This document shows positions 18,032 to 26,621 of a stretch of DNA of 64,000 nt, in pieces. A program made the position numbers and the translations under genes. Numbering within the stretch: position 1 is the stretch's first letter; every line of letters starts with the position of its first letter. Below the pieces are notes generated by a model. It made no database searches. It was not told the origin of the DNA and saw nothing but the letters and a program-made list of their open reading frames with translations. Source of the stretch: JBGRQA01 sp041725895 (GTDB lineage: Bacteria; Bacteroidota; Bacteroidia; Bacteroidales; Marinifilaceae); the NCBI GenBank assembly GCA_041725895.1, contig JBGRQA010000006.1, forward strand, positions 124,001-188,000, read 5' to 3'.

Positions 18032-18895
18032 TTATAGTTTAATAGCACCTACTCCAATCCCTGTACGAGGTATCATCTCCGCATAAATCTTTTGCTCCTC
18101 TTTGAAATCTATAAGAATTTTGTCCCCTCCCTTAAGTACTTTGCATTCACAGAAGTCATCACCTTGAACAGATAATACTTTGATTCTACCGATTTCCACA
18201 ATACGTTTCTTACCTCTGAACAGTTTCTCCTCGCAAATCTTGAATTGATCGCCTTTTTTTACACCTAAAGCTGCCCCTGCTTCGATCAATAAAGTCTTGG
18301 CCATTTTCTTCTTTTCAGAGGTAATTTCAACAATCTCAGCAGTTATCGGGAAAATTCCTTTGACTTCCTTGATAACTTTGTCCTTTGCATTTTTAACAGC
18401 CTTCATGATTGCTGCATCCTTGGTTTTCTCAGACAAAAGAGTTGTACAAGCAATATCAGCCATTCCTTTTTGAGTACCGTCTCTCAAATTGGTAACCTTA
18501 AATACAAAATTTAATTTTCCATTAAAGCCGGTTAATTGTCCTTTGTCATTCTTTACCGGAACGGCATCATAATTGGATAAAGTTCCTGTAACGATATAAT
18601 CTGCTCCTTTTACGCCAGCTTCGCTCAAACGCTTCATATTTTCTTCGTTCAGAGCTGACTCACCAGACTGACGATAAATTTCCTGACCTACAGCAGACAA
18701 TGTATTGATATCAACCACTTCATGTAAGCCTTTTTCTACAAAAGCCTGCACAATCACATCATGAACATTTTTCTTAAACTGTGTTGAATTTTCGTAGTTG
18801 CAATTGATATCACCAATCAAAACAACTTCTTTTTTCTGTGCAAACAACACGCTTGCCATCATCAACATAAATAGGAATACAGTTAGTTTTTTCAT
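18032..18895 (-). CDS. CsgG/LpoB-like exported protein
   Basis: A 287-residue exported protein and first gene of the envelope operon. Signal peptide ~1-19 (ending VLFAQ; no lipobox Cys). A CsgG/LpoB-type alpha/beta domain follows: KEVVLIGDINCNYENSTQF, VHDVIVQAFVEKGLHEVVD, AGVKGADYIVTGTLSNYDA, FVFKVTNLRDGTQKG. The C-terminal ~90 residues form a second small beta domain (EAGAALGVKKGDQFKI, KVLSVQGDDFCECKVLKGGDKI), as in FlgT-C/CsgG-associated modules. In known relatives CsgG makes a secretion pore and LpoB activates a peptidoglycan synthase. The presence of an M23 peptidase downstream favours a wall-linked role, but curli-like export is not excluded. Confidence 0.75.
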   Translation of the reverse strand: MKKLTVFLFMLMMASVLFAQKKEVVLIGDINCNYENSTQFKKNVHDVIVQAFVEKGLHEVVDINTLSAVGQEIYRQSGESALNEENMKRLSEAGVKGADYIVTGTLSNYDAVPVKNDKGQLTGFNGKLNFVFKVTNLRDGTQKGMADIACTTLLSEKTKDAAIMKAVKNAKDKVIKEVKGIFPITAEIVEITSEKKKMAKTLLIEAGAALGVKKGDQFKICEEKLFRGKKRIVEIGRIKVLSVQGDDFCECKVLKGGDKILIDFKEEQKIYAEMIPRTGIGVGAIKL

Positions 18896-19452
18896 TTTGT
18901 ACTTTTTTTATAGATTAATAACATTGATTATAGATTGGCTCTTCTCTTTTAATCCGGAGAGTTGAGCTATTTTTTATGTAAAAGCAATATTAAATCTCCT
19001 GGTATGTCGTTCAAACTAGTCAACTAGTCACTTAGATTTCCAGTCAAAACCCAGAGCATATTGACTCCTGAAATCAGTCCTATTCCACGTAAGGCTTTTC
19101 TGTTTGTTTCCATTTGAATCCTGTCTTTTCTTTCTGTTTCGAATACTAAAGTAAATCAAAACAAACCAACACAACACACTATTAATCACTATACTTATCA
19201 AACTAAGGCATTAATTTATTCAACAAAGCATTTTAATGAGTAAAGGAAATCTGACTAAAAATTTCGTTGGGAGGGTATAATTCTAATCTGAGATTACAAT
19301 GAGTAAAATCAACTGATAATCAATTCGGAATTGCATTAATTCAAACACGAACAAATGGAGATTAAATTTCTACGAAATATTGGTAGGGACATTTTACTCC
19401 ACCCCTTTTTTACTACCTTTGTTACAGATAATAACAATTTGAATAATTTATA
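18896..19452. other. 557-bp divergent intergenic region
   Basis: This lies between the minus-strand CsgG-like operon and prfB. It has the prfB promoter near its right end. No clear minus-strand promoter was found for the operon, and no gene. A short direct repeat ACTAGTCA ACTAGTCA occurs near 19015. Confidence 0.5.
19414..19421 (+). promoter_or_regulatory. -7 promoter element of prfB
   Basis: TACCTTTG matches the Bacteroidota -7 consensus TAnnTTTG and lies 31 nt before the prfB ATG. At the -33 distance there is only a weak TTTT at 19392. Confidence 0.55.
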
Positions 19453-20542
19453 ATGATCACAACAGACCAGCTAAAGAATTTAGCGGAGCGCACGGAAGCG
19501 CTAAGGAGGTATCTTTGACATTGATGCCAAACTTGTACAGATAGAAGAAGAAGAAATGCGGACTCAGGATCCGAATTTCTGGAACAACGCCAAAGAGGCC
19601 GAGGCCCAAATGAAGAAAGTTCGTGGCCTGAAGATGTGGGTGGAATCCTACAATGAAGTCGCTGCTTCGGTAGATGACCTGCAGGTGCTTTTCGATTTTG
19701 CCAAGGAAGGTGAAGCTTCAGCCGAAGAAGTAGATGAACAGCACCAAACCACTCTGAAACTGATAGAGGAACTGGAACTGAAAAATATGCTCCGCAAGGA
19801 GGAGGATCGCTTGGGGGCTATTGTAAAAATCAACTCCGGAGCCGGTGGAACCGAAAGTATGGACTGGTCGGAAATGCTTTACCGCATGTACGTGCGCTGG
19901 GGCGAAGCCAATGGCTACAAGGTGCGCCAAATTGATTACCAGGAAGGTGACGAGGCAGGCATCAAATCGGCTACCCTGGAATTTGAGGGCGATATGGCTT
20001 ACGGTTACCTAAAGTCGGAGAACGGAGTGCACCGCTTGGTTCGTCTCTCCCCCTTCAACGCCAACAACAAACGCCAGACCTCCTTTGCATCGGTATTTGT
20101 TTACCCTGCAGTGGATGATTCCATCGAGATTGAAATCAACCCGGCTGATATTTCCTGGGATACTTTCCGTTCAGGTGGGGCCGGTGGTCAGAACGTAAAC
20201 AAAGTGGAAACCGGGGTACGATTGCGACATGCCCCTACGGGCATCATCATCGAAAACACCGAGACCCGTTCTCAATTGGGCAACCGGGAGAATGCTTTGC
20301 GATTGCTGAAATCTCAGTTGTACGAACTGGAATTGCGGAAACGCCAGGAAGCCATTGATAAGATAGAAGGTGCAAAGATGAAAATCGAATGGGGATCACA
20401 GATCCGATCCTACGTGATGCAACCCTATAAATTGGTAAAAGATGTAAGAACCGGACACGAAACCTCCAATGTACAAGCCGTACTGGATGGCGAATTGAAC
20501 GACTTCATCAAAGCCTACCTTATGGAATTTAGCGGGGAATAA
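19453..20542 (+). CDS. prfB: peptide chain release factor 2 with programmed +1 frameshift
   Basis: RF2 recognises UGA/UAA stops and triggers peptide release. Translation starts at ATG 19453 and reads 21 codons to CTT TGA C (19513-19519). A Shine-Dalgarno-like AGGAGG at 19504-19509 lies 3 nt upstream of CTT. This is the canonical RF2 autoregulatory +1 shift: the ribosome slips from CTT to TTT and continues with GAC ATT GAT. The merged product is 362 residues, normal for the family. Visible motifs are the anticodon-mimic SPF in RLSPFNANN and the catalytic GGQ in GGAGGQNVNKVETGV. When RF2 is scarce the UGA pauses and frameshifting rises. Confidence 0.97.
19501..19519 (+). promoter_or_regulatory. 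prfB programmed frameshift signal
   Basis: Internal SD AGGAGG, 3-nt spacer TAT, then slippery CTT followed by in-frame stop TGA and C. Every element of the conserved bacterial RF2 +1 frameshift site is present in the expected order and spacing. Confidence 0.96.
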
Positions 20543-20588
20543 CATCTCCCCTCCTGGAGGAATACAAACTCCGTAAACTTTGTATATT

Positions 20589-20631
20589 CTGCGTTCCTTT
20601 GTGGTTTGAATGAAACCACAGAGGAACACAG
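20589..20631. repeat. long imperfect hairpin between convergent genes
   Basis: CTGCGTTCCTTTGTGGTTT pairs with AAACCACAGAGGAACACAG across a GAATG loop (19 bp, few mismatches). It sits between the 3' end of prfB and the 3' end of the minus-strand DUF6132-like gene. It has no long U-tract. The ACCACAGAGG-type sequence resembles dispersed intergenic palindromes seen in many genomes. It may act as bidirectional 3' end protection or terminator. Confidence 0.6.
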
Positions 20632-20655
20632 AGTCTCCAGAAATAAAAAAGGCAA

Positions 20656-20862
20656 TTACTTCTTTTTACCCCGAAACATTCCTCCAACCACAAGTCCGAA
20701 CAATCCTCCATAAGGCACCATCGTATACCAATTGTTCTGGATAGGACAAGATCCGGTAACGCAACCCACGTATTTCCAGTAAAAGAATCCACCGACCAAG
20801 CCAAGTATGCCTCCAATAAGGGTATATCTATGTGATCTCAAAAAAACTGCTATTCTTTCCAT
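20656..20862 (-). CDS. DUF6132-like small membrane protein
   Basis: A 68-residue protein with two hydrophobic segments (YTLIGGILGLVGGFFYWKYVG and MVPYGGLFGLVVGGMF) separated by GCVTGSCPIQNNW. The two-Cys GC-x4-CPI turn between TM helices is typical of small Bacteroidota/Chlorobi membrane proteins annotated DUF6132, which often lie near redox or rhodanese genes. Its Cys pair could bind metal or undergo thiol chemistry, but no function is established. It lies 56 nt downstream of a thioredoxin-like lipoprotein gene on the same strand. Confidence 0.7.
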   Translation of the reverse strand: MERIAVFLRSHRYTLIGGILGLVGGFFYWKYVGCVTGSCPIQNNWYTMVPYGGLFGLVVGGMFRGKKK

Positions 20863-20918
20863 TCTTCCAAGATAATGAATTCCTCTCGATCACAATTGGT
20901 CTTGATTTACGCATTGCA

Positions 20919-21491
20919 TCACTTTACTCCTAAACGTTTCATCTTTTCTTCGTATTCAGTCAGAATGACGGGATTCATAATAGGATTACCATACTGAATT
21001 ATTCGATTTTTCTCATTCACCAGAAAAGTACGCAAGTAGGCATCCGAAGTCAAAAGTTTGTTCCGCAATTCAAAATTATAAGCATTGTCCCACAACAGAA
21101 TTCCAGTAGCATTTATGGCGGGTTGAAGGTTACGCATGAAATAGGACGAATCTGCTTTGTTGACATTCAGTACAAAAACCAAAGCTACATCATTCCCCTT
21201 AATACGATTAAATATACTATCCATTCTATTGAGTTGATGAATAATACACTTCATACATGTGCCATCAATAATTGATATTATTTTTGCTTTTCCTGTACTC
21301 TCGCTTACAAAGGAATCTACTCCTTGGAATTGAACTCCATCCAACTCCAAAAGTTTTTCCGGGAAAAATATTGTTTTTGTTAGCAGAGTATCTGCCAAAC
21401 CATTATTGTTATGCCCATTTCTAAAATTGCATGATGCAAAAGTAAAAAGCACTATCAAAACCAATAGGGCATAGAATTGTCTTTTTTTCAT
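20919..21491 (-). CDS. thioredoxin-like lipoprotein
   Basis: A 190-residue lipoprotein (signal MKKRQFYALLVLIVLFTFASC, lipobox FASC). The segment AKIISIIDGTCMKCIIHQL (~80) places a CxxC-like CMKC after a beta strand, as in TlpA/AhpC-type thioredoxin folds. Later VALVFVLNVNKADS and FLVNEKNRIIQYGNPI fit the remaining strands and the cis-Pro region. It starts 2 nt after the propeller gene stop, so it is translationally coupled. I chose the ATG; a TTG two codons upstream is less likely. It is probably a periplasmic or surface thiol protein acting with the propeller protein and the Cys-rich peptide. Confidence 0.75.
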   Translation of the reverse strand: MKKRQFYALLVLIVLFTFASCNFRNGHNNNGLADTLLTKTIFFPEKLLELDGVQFQGVDSFVSESTGKAKIISIIDGTCMKCIIHQLNRMDSIFNRIKGNDVALVFVLNVNKADSSYFMRNLQPAINATGILLWDNAYNFELRNKLLTSDAYLRTFLVNEKNRIIQYGNPIMNPVILTEYEEKMKRLGVK

Positions 21492-21493
21492 CT

Positions 21494-22525
21494 TCAATCT
21501 AAATTCAAAGGAATATACGCCAAAGGATTTTTCCGATCATCGAAATAAATAATTAGTCTCTCATTTTCTTCATCAACACAAAAGGAAGAAAACTTATAAC
21601 CTGTTTCAAGCGTTTTTATGTAGTCTCCTTTAGTGTTGAAAATCTGAAATTTGGTAGGAAAATTGCCCTCCTGCCTTTGGTATTCATTTAAAACAATGCG
21701 CTTATCACCAACATAAGAGACAATTATAAAATTCTTATATGTATCGACACCATAAAAATAAGCCATTTCACCAGGCCTGTACTTCTTCCAATTGGGCCCA
21801 TAAATATTATACTTTAGAGTACCGTCCAAATTACAGATGGTCATAAGGTCACAATACATGTAACAATTGATATAAAGTTCATTATCCGGCGATAGTTTAA
21901 AAACGGAATTCGTCATTCGCCCGGTAATATCCGGATGTTCGTACCCATACCTTTCAGTAACATTAGTATTGATGTTCAGTTTTGCCATCGCTGTAACAGG
22001 GCTACTACTAACAATAGAATGAATGGCTTTACCTATTGCAATACTATCATTTAGGAAACCTTGTTTTATCATATACAGCTCACTATGCATCTGCAAATTT
22101 ACGACAGGTTTGTACCTATCATCTTTCAGCACACTATCCAAAGGAAATTTCCATCGAACTTTTTTCCCGTAATCACAAATCCACAAATCCTTATTATTTA
22201 CACCGATTTTCCCTAATCGTACAACTTCTCCTGGTCCTCTTCCAATAATGGCCGAACTTGTAATGTATTGAAATGTATACTTATCAAACAGATGTATTCC
22301 TTTGTATATCGACGGTTCAACTTCTGTTTCCGTTTCAACAATTAAATAATCACCAACAAGATACAACCTGGAATATCCAAAAAACATTTCTGTTGAAATA
22401 TCTATAATTTGATGCTCCACATTGATAATGTTATCGCGCTTTCTTTGAAACTTTTCATTTTTATTTAAATTATTGCTCCTACACGCAAATAGAAACAATA
22501 GCAACAAATAAAAAAACAACCTCAT
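21494..22525 (-). CDS. 6-bladed beta-propeller lipoprotein
   Basis: A 343-residue lipoprotein. The chosen ATG gives a compact signal (MRLFFYLLLLFLFACRSNN, lipobox LFAC); upstream in-frame starts add a poor N-terminus. The mature part carries blade motifs of the Bacteroidota BF3164-like family: HLFDKYTFQYI followed by IGRGPGEVVRLGKIGV, NNKDLWICDYGKKVRWKF, later ELYINCYMYCDLMTICNLDG and KFQIFNTKGDYIKTLETG. These proteins lie typically next to NVEALA-type peptides, and one is encoded just upstream here. Likely located on the periplasmic or outer surface; ligand unknown. Confidence 0.8.
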   Translation of the reverse strand: MRLFFYLLLLFLFACRSNNLNKNEKFQRKRDNIINVEHQIIDISTEMFFGYSRLYLVGDYLIVETETEVEPSIYKGIHLFDKYTFQYITSSAIIGRGPGEVVRLGKIGVNNKDLWICDYGKKVRWKFPLDSVLKDDRYKPVVNLQMHSELYMIKQGFLNDSIAIGKAIHSIVSSSPVTAMAKLNINTNVTERYGYEHPDITGRMTNSVFKLSPDNELYINCYMYCDLMTICNLDGTLKYNIYGPNWKKYRPGEMAYFYGVDTYKNFIIVSYVGDKRIVLNEYQRQEGNFPTKFQIFNTKGDYIKTLETGYKFSSFCVDEENERLIIYFDDRKNPLAYIPLNLD

Positions 22526-22696
22526 ATACTTTATTTTCAATAAATGCATTTTCAAAAAAGGTTTTTATCATTAAAAAAGATTTCTCTTTAGCGAAAGACT
22601 AGTACTTCGCATATATATTCTGCTTTTTTTGGGGAGGGATTTATATTGAGCGGCAACCACAGATGGCGGTCACCGCATCTTTTTTAACGAAATACT

Positions 22697-22903
22697 TTAA
22701 TTAAATGGGACCTTCTTTTTTTCTTCAGGCCAACTAGCTTCACTCAAGTTAGGGTAATCATCAAAGCAGTGACATCCGCCCCCTCCTCTTATACATCCAT
22801 TAGGACAATCAGGATTTATGTGAGCTTGTACTGAATTAATTGTAAAAATTCCACCAATTGAAAGTGCAGCAACCGCTACAAAAATTAACATTTTCTTTTT
22901 CAT
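22697..22903 (-). CDS. NVEALA-like Cys/Gly-rich secreted peptide
   Basis: A 68-residue precursor: basic start MKKK, hydrophobic core MLIFVAVAALSIGGIFTINS, apparent cleavage near VQA, then a mature ~40-residue tail. The tail has four Cys in a Gly-rich context (CPNGCIRGGGGCHCF) followed by an acidic Pro/Trp end (DDYPNLSEASWPEE). This is the layout of Bacteroidota NVEALA-family peptides, although the literal NVEALA string is replaced. It precedes the propeller gene by 171 bp. The Cys pattern and the adjacent thioredoxin-like lipoprotein suggest disulfide or thiol maturation outside the cell. Function is unknown. Confidence 0.72.
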   Translation of the reverse strand: MKKKMLIFVAVAALSIGGIFTINSVQAHINPDCPNGCIRGGGGCHCFDDYPNLSEASWPEEKKKVPFN

Positions 22904-23404
22904 AACTTAATATTCTGTGCAAAGTAGTAACTTTGCGTTTTTCAAATCACTGGCACAGTACACTTCGCTTTCTTCCCAAAGCATTTGTGCTGTGCCGTTT
23001 TCATCTGCTACTGGCAGAACAGTCTCTTGCTTTCAGGAAAAAGAGAAATTCCTATGAATATGGCATCTCATACCATTTCATTCTTTTGATAAAGTTATGG
23101 CGACATAGGTTCGTTAAATTAATAAAATCTAATATTTGACTGCCTAAATCTACTTTTGCAATAAACTGAGAAACAAACACTTTCCACAACACCACTTCCA
23201 TACCTCAAGTAAATCTACTTAATATAATCTCAATAGCGTAATTTTATATACAGAATTATTAAGCGGTTGGATATCCCTAATGAATGGTAGTTTTTTAACC
23301 ATATTCGTTTGAAAGGATTGTCAGAAAGAAACAATTCATTTTTAAACACCCTATCAATCTTTTATCTTTGTATTTGCTTAATAACAAACACAAATAACTT
23401 AACC
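22904..23404. other. 501-bp divergent intergenic region
   Basis: This lies between the NVEALA-like peptide gene (minus) and the ArsC-family gene (plus). It contains an inverted repeat GGCACAG (22952) / CTGTGCC (22990) with a 31-nt loop and the ArsC-family promoter near its right end. No convincing gene. Confidence 0.5.
23363..23370 (+). promoter_or_regulatory. -7 promoter element of the ArsC-family gene
   Basis: TATCTTTG fits TAnnTTTG, with TTTT at 23340-23343 at the -33 distance (19-nt spacer) and the ATG 35 nt downstream. It argues against any start upstream of 23405. Confidence 0.6.
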
Positions 23405-23746
23405 ATGTTGAAGATCTACCACAACCCGCGCTGCGCAAAGAGTCGTGCAGGCTTGAAATATTTACAGGAAAAAGGACTGGAACCGGAAATTCGTTTGTAC
23501 CTGAAAGAGGAATTTACCGAAAAGGAACTGGCTGATGTACTAATGCGAATGAACAAAGAGCCTGAGGACATTATTCGCACCCAGGAAAAAATCTACAAAA
23601 GTGATTTTAAGGGGAAGAATTTTACCCGGGAGGAGTGGATTAAGATTCTAATTGAGTACCCCAAATTGATTCAACGCCCAATTGTGGTTAATGAACACAG
23701 AGCTATTTGGGCTGATCCGGCAGAGAAAATGGAAGAAATTCTTTAA
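23405..23746 (+). CDS. ArsC/Spx-family reductase-like protein
   Basis: A 113-residue protein of the glutaredoxin-like ArsC family. The N-terminus MLKIYHNPRCAKSRAGL has the single catalytic Cys in the HNPxCxxS context, and the C-terminal LIEYPKLIQRPIVVNEHRAIWADP has the conserved RPIV segment with its Arg. Classical members reduce arsenate to arsenite using glutathione/glutaredoxin. No arsB, arsR or other ars genes are nearby, so arsenate may not be its physiological substrate; YffB-like proteins of this fold have other roles. It is a single gene with its own promoter. Confidence 0.85.
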   Translation: MLKIYHNPRCAKSRAGLKYLQEKGLEPEIRLYLKEEFTEKELADVLMRMNKEPEDIIRTQEKIYKSDFKGKNFTREEWIKILIEYPKLIQRPIVVNEHRAIWADPAEKMEEIL

Positions 23747-23874
23747 TTCTCCCCTTCCAGGCAGGAGAGTCGGCATGCTAAATCTCAATCAAATGGAATT
23801 CTTTATAAATACAGACATATTGTACAACATAAAAGATTGCCCCCTGTAATTAATGAAAAATTTCTTCAATTAAT

Positions 23875-23960
23875 TACTTTTGCTTTGTCATTTTACCCTC
23901 GAGGTGATACCTGGTGTGAGCATCTTCCAACTGGCAGGAGCTCATGCCACCAGGTAATCA
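23875..23960 (+). promoter_or_regulatory. fumC promoter and structured leader
   Basis: TACTTTTG at 23875-23882 is promoter-like. A hairpin follows: TACCTGGTG (23908) pairs with CACCAGGTA (23948), and TGAGC (23917) pairs with GCTCA (23940) inside it, with outer TGAT/ATCA pairing. It ends about 50 nt before the fumC start. No known riboswitch class was recognised. Confidence 0.45.
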
Positions 23961-24007
23961 TTACGAAAACTAAAATTAGGATTACTGTACTATTCAAACT
24001 GCGAATT

Positions 24008-25405
24008 ATGAGTTACAGAGTGGAATCCGATACCATGGGAGAAATTTTTGTTCCCGAAGACAAATACTGGGGAGCCCAAACCCAACGATCTCTCCGGAAT
24101 TTTCCAATTGGCCCTTCGGCCTCCATGCCCATTGAAGTCATTCATGCCTTTGGTTACCTTAAGAAAGCGGCAGCATACACCAACTGCAAACTGGGAGTTT
24201 TATCCCCTGAAAAAAAGGAGCAAATAGCTACAGTTTGTGATGAAATAATCTCAGGTGAACTGAACGAACACTTCCCTTTGGTGATTTGGCAAACCGGATC
24301 GGGAACCCAAACCAATATGAATGTAAACGAAGTGATTTCCAATCGGGCACAGGTGCTTTCCGGGAGAAAATTAGGTGAAGGGGGAAAAATAATTCATCCC
24401 AACGACGATGTAAACAAGTCACAATCTTCCAACGACACCTTTCCAACGGCAATGCACATTGCCGCCTACCAGATATTAATGGAAAGCACCCTTCCCGGAA
24501 TTAAAATACTACGAGATACACTTGAACAAAAGTCCCGGGATTTTAAAAACATTGTTAAAATCGGAAGAACCCATTGGATGGATGCCACTCCTCTCACTCT
24601 TGGACAGGAATTCTCCGGCTACATTTCACAGTTGGATCATTCCATACAAGCCATCAAAAATACATTACCACATCTTTCAGAATTGGCCTTGGGAGGAACG
24701 GCTGTTGGTACAGGACTGAACACCCCCAAAGGCTACGCCCACGAAGTGGCCGGATGCATAGCGGAATTCACAAATCTTCCTTTTGTTTCCGCTCCAAATA
24801 AATTCGAGGCTCTGGCTGCTCACGATGCCTTGGTCGAAAGTCACGGAGCATTAAAACAATGTGCCGTTAGCCTTATGAAAATCGCAAATGACATTCGATT
24901 GATGGCTTCCGGTCCACGTTCCGGAATTGGGGAAATCATTATCCCCTCCAACGAACCCGGTTCTTCCATTATGCCAGGTAAAGTAAATCCAACTCAGGTA
25001 GAAGCCATAACTATGGTATGCGCACAGATAATGGGTAATGATACAACAATAACCTTCGCTGGAGCCAACGGACAATTTGAATTGAATGTTTTTAAACCGC
25101 TTATGATTGCAAATTTCCTACAATCTGCACAACTTCTGGGAGATGCCTGTCGTGCATTTACAAACAATTGTATAAAAGGCATTGAACCCAACAAAAACCG
25201 TATCCAGGAGCACCTGGATAACTCCTTAATGTTGGTCACCGCACTGAATACACATATTGGTTATGAAAAAGCTGCAGAGATTGCCAAAAAGGCTTATGCG
25301 GAGAATTCCACACTTCGCAAGGCTGCCATTGATCTAGGCTACGTAACAGATGCAGAATTTTCTTTATGGGTTGATCCGCAAAAAATGACTCAATCATTGG
25401 ATTAA
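24008..25405 (+). CDS. fumC: class II fumarate hydratase
   Basis: A 465-residue homotetrameric fumarase, interconverting fumarate and L-malate in the TCA cycle or its reductive branch. The start was set at ATG of MSYRVESDTMGEIFVPEDKYWG, which matches the family N-terminus; an upstream extension would cover the promoter hairpin. Catalytic/substrate elements visible: SGTQTNMNVNEV, SSNDTFPTAMHIAA, GRTHWMDATPLTLGQE and the signature loop GSSIMPGKVNPTQ. In many family members the third block is GRTHLQDATP; here it reads HWMDATP, a known variant. It has an Fe-S-independent architecture. With methylmalonyl-CoA mutase nearby it fits a succinate/propionate route. Confidence 0.96.
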   Translation: MSYRVESDTMGEIFVPEDKYWGAQTQRSLRNFPIGPSASMPIEVIHAFGYLKKAAAYTNCKLGVLSPEKKEQIATVCDEIISGELNEHFPLVIWQTGSGTQTNMNVNEVISNRAQVLSGRKLGEGGKIIHPNDDVNKSQSSNDTFPTAMHIAAYQILMESTLPGIKILRDTLEQKSRDFKNIVKIGRTHWMDATPLTLGQEFSGYISQLDHSIQAIKNTLPHLSELALGGTAVGTGLNTPKGYAHEVAGCIAEFTNLPFVSAPNKFEALAAHDALVESHGALKQCAVSLMKIANDIRLMASGPRSGIGEIIIPSNEPGSSIMPGKVNPTQVEAITMVCAQIMGNDTTITFAGANGQFELNVFKPLMIANFLQSAQLLGDACRAFTNNCIKGIEPNKNRIQEHLDNSLMLVTALNTHIGYEKAAEIAKKAYAENSTLRKAAIDLGYVTDAEFSLWVDPQKMTQSLD

Positions 25406-25464
25406 TCGCTATGATTTCCCGAAATTTATACCCGAATTCACTTCAATACAGTTAAAACAGAAAT

Positions 25465-26517
25465 ATGAGTATCCGAAAAATATGGTTCTTTCCAATTCTA
25501 CTAATAATGATGGCTTGCGATCCTTTTCATACTAAACTGGGCGACGAAGTGGAACAATTCCAATCTGAATCGATAAACTTCGCGGAGTTTCCCGACACTC
25601 TGAAAGTAATGACCTGGAACATCAAGTTTGGAGGAGGTCGTATCGATTTCTTTTTTGATTGCCATGGCGACCGGGTGATTATGACCAAAGAGGAAGTTGA
25701 GCAAAACATGGCAGAAGTGGCCAAAAGGATCAATGAAATCAATCCCGATATTCTCTTTTTACAGGAAGTTGATATCAATTCCAAACGAAGTGCCAAAATC
25801 AATCAGTTGCAATATATACTGGATAATACACAGTTAAATTATGGAACCTATGCTTCGCAGTGGAAAGCAAGCTACATCCCCAGCGAAGGTTTGGGGCGTA
25901 TGGATTCGGGGAATGCTATTCTCTCGAAATGGGAGCTAAAAGAGGCTCATCGAATTGCACTTCCCCTCATCAAAGAGCAGAATTTCCTTGTACGGTATTT
26001 CTATCTGAAAAGAAACCTGATGGAGGCCAGCCTGGAACACCCAAATGGGAAACTGATGTTATTAAACACTCATGCCTCGGCCTATGCTAAAGACAATACC
26101 AAAAAACTTCAATTGGATATCATTAAAAAGCACATTGATTCGTTGAATCAGCAAGGAATACAATTCATCCTGGCTGGAGATTTTAACTCTCTGCCTCCCT
26201 ATACCCAACAGTTAAACAATTTTGACGATGCAGTATGTACCGGAGGAGACTTTGATGCGAATGATTACAGCAAAGAAACCGACTGGATGGTCCCATTTTA
26301 TGAAAATTACCAGGCGGCGATCCCATTAAATGAATACAAATTGAATAATAAACCATATTTTTCCCATACAACAGACAAAAAAGGCTTTTGGAATCGGAAA
26401 TTGGATTATATTTTTGCCAATCGAAACTTTGAGCCGGGGACGGGGATTACCCACCAGAAATGGATGCAATCCTCTGACCATGCACCTATTACAGCAATCT
26501 ATTCTATCAAACAATAG
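25465..26517 (+). CDS. endonuclease/exonuclease/phosphatase-family lipoprotein
   Basis: A 350-residue lipoprotein (lipobox MMAC, ~residues 15-18) with an EEP-fold catalytic domain. Motifs in order: VMTWNIKFGGGR (Asn), LFLQEVD (metal-binding Glu), NTHASAYA, LAGDFNSLPP (Asp/Asn), and SSDHAPITAIYS (catalytic Asp-His pair). All catalytic residues are there. EEP proteins cleave phosphodiesters in DNA, sphingomyelin or inositol phosphates; an exported lipoprotein most likely acts on external nucleic acids, lipids or phosphoesters. It stands 60 bp downstream of fumC, without evident functional link. Confidence 0.85.
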   Translation: MSIRKIWFFPILLIMMACDPFHTKLGDEVEQFQSESINFAEFPDTLKVMTWNIKFGGGRIDFFFDCHGDRVIMTKEEVEQNMAEVAKRINEINPDILFLQEVDINSKRSAKINQLQYILDNTQLNYGTYASQWKASYIPSEGLGRMDSGNAILSKWELKEAHRIALPLIKEQNFLVRYFYLKRNLMEASLEHPNGKLMLLNTHASAYAKDNTKKLQLDIIKKHIDSLNQQGIQFILAGDFNSLPPYTQQLNNFDDAVCTGGDFDANDYSKETDWMVPFYENYQAAIPLNEYKLNNKPYFSHTTDKKGFWNRKLDYIFANRNFEPGTGITHQKWMQSSDHAPITAIYSIKQ

Positions 26518-26621
26518 ATTTAGGGATGTTGTTAAACTATGATTTAGAACATTTTTTTTAACGTTTTCTATATGCTACAAAAGCCTTATTTTTAGGCTCT
26601 AATTTTTAAACAGTTACAGTT

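Noticed and set aside
19513..19519. Frameshift in prfB as a sequencing error or pseudogene
   Set aside because: All elements of the known programmed site (AGGAGG, CTT TGA C) are present.
22933..23139. 68-aa plus-strand ORF in the intergenic gap
   Set aside because: Codon use and composition are unlike neighbouring genes and it overlaps an inverted repeat; no homology seen.
23405..23746. Arsenic-resistance operon
   Set aside because: Only a lone ArsC-family gene; no arsB, acr3 or arsR nearby.
26581..26599. Short hairpin in the mutA leader as a riboswitch
   Set aside because: Only a 5-bp stem with an AT loop, no cobalamin box or other core.
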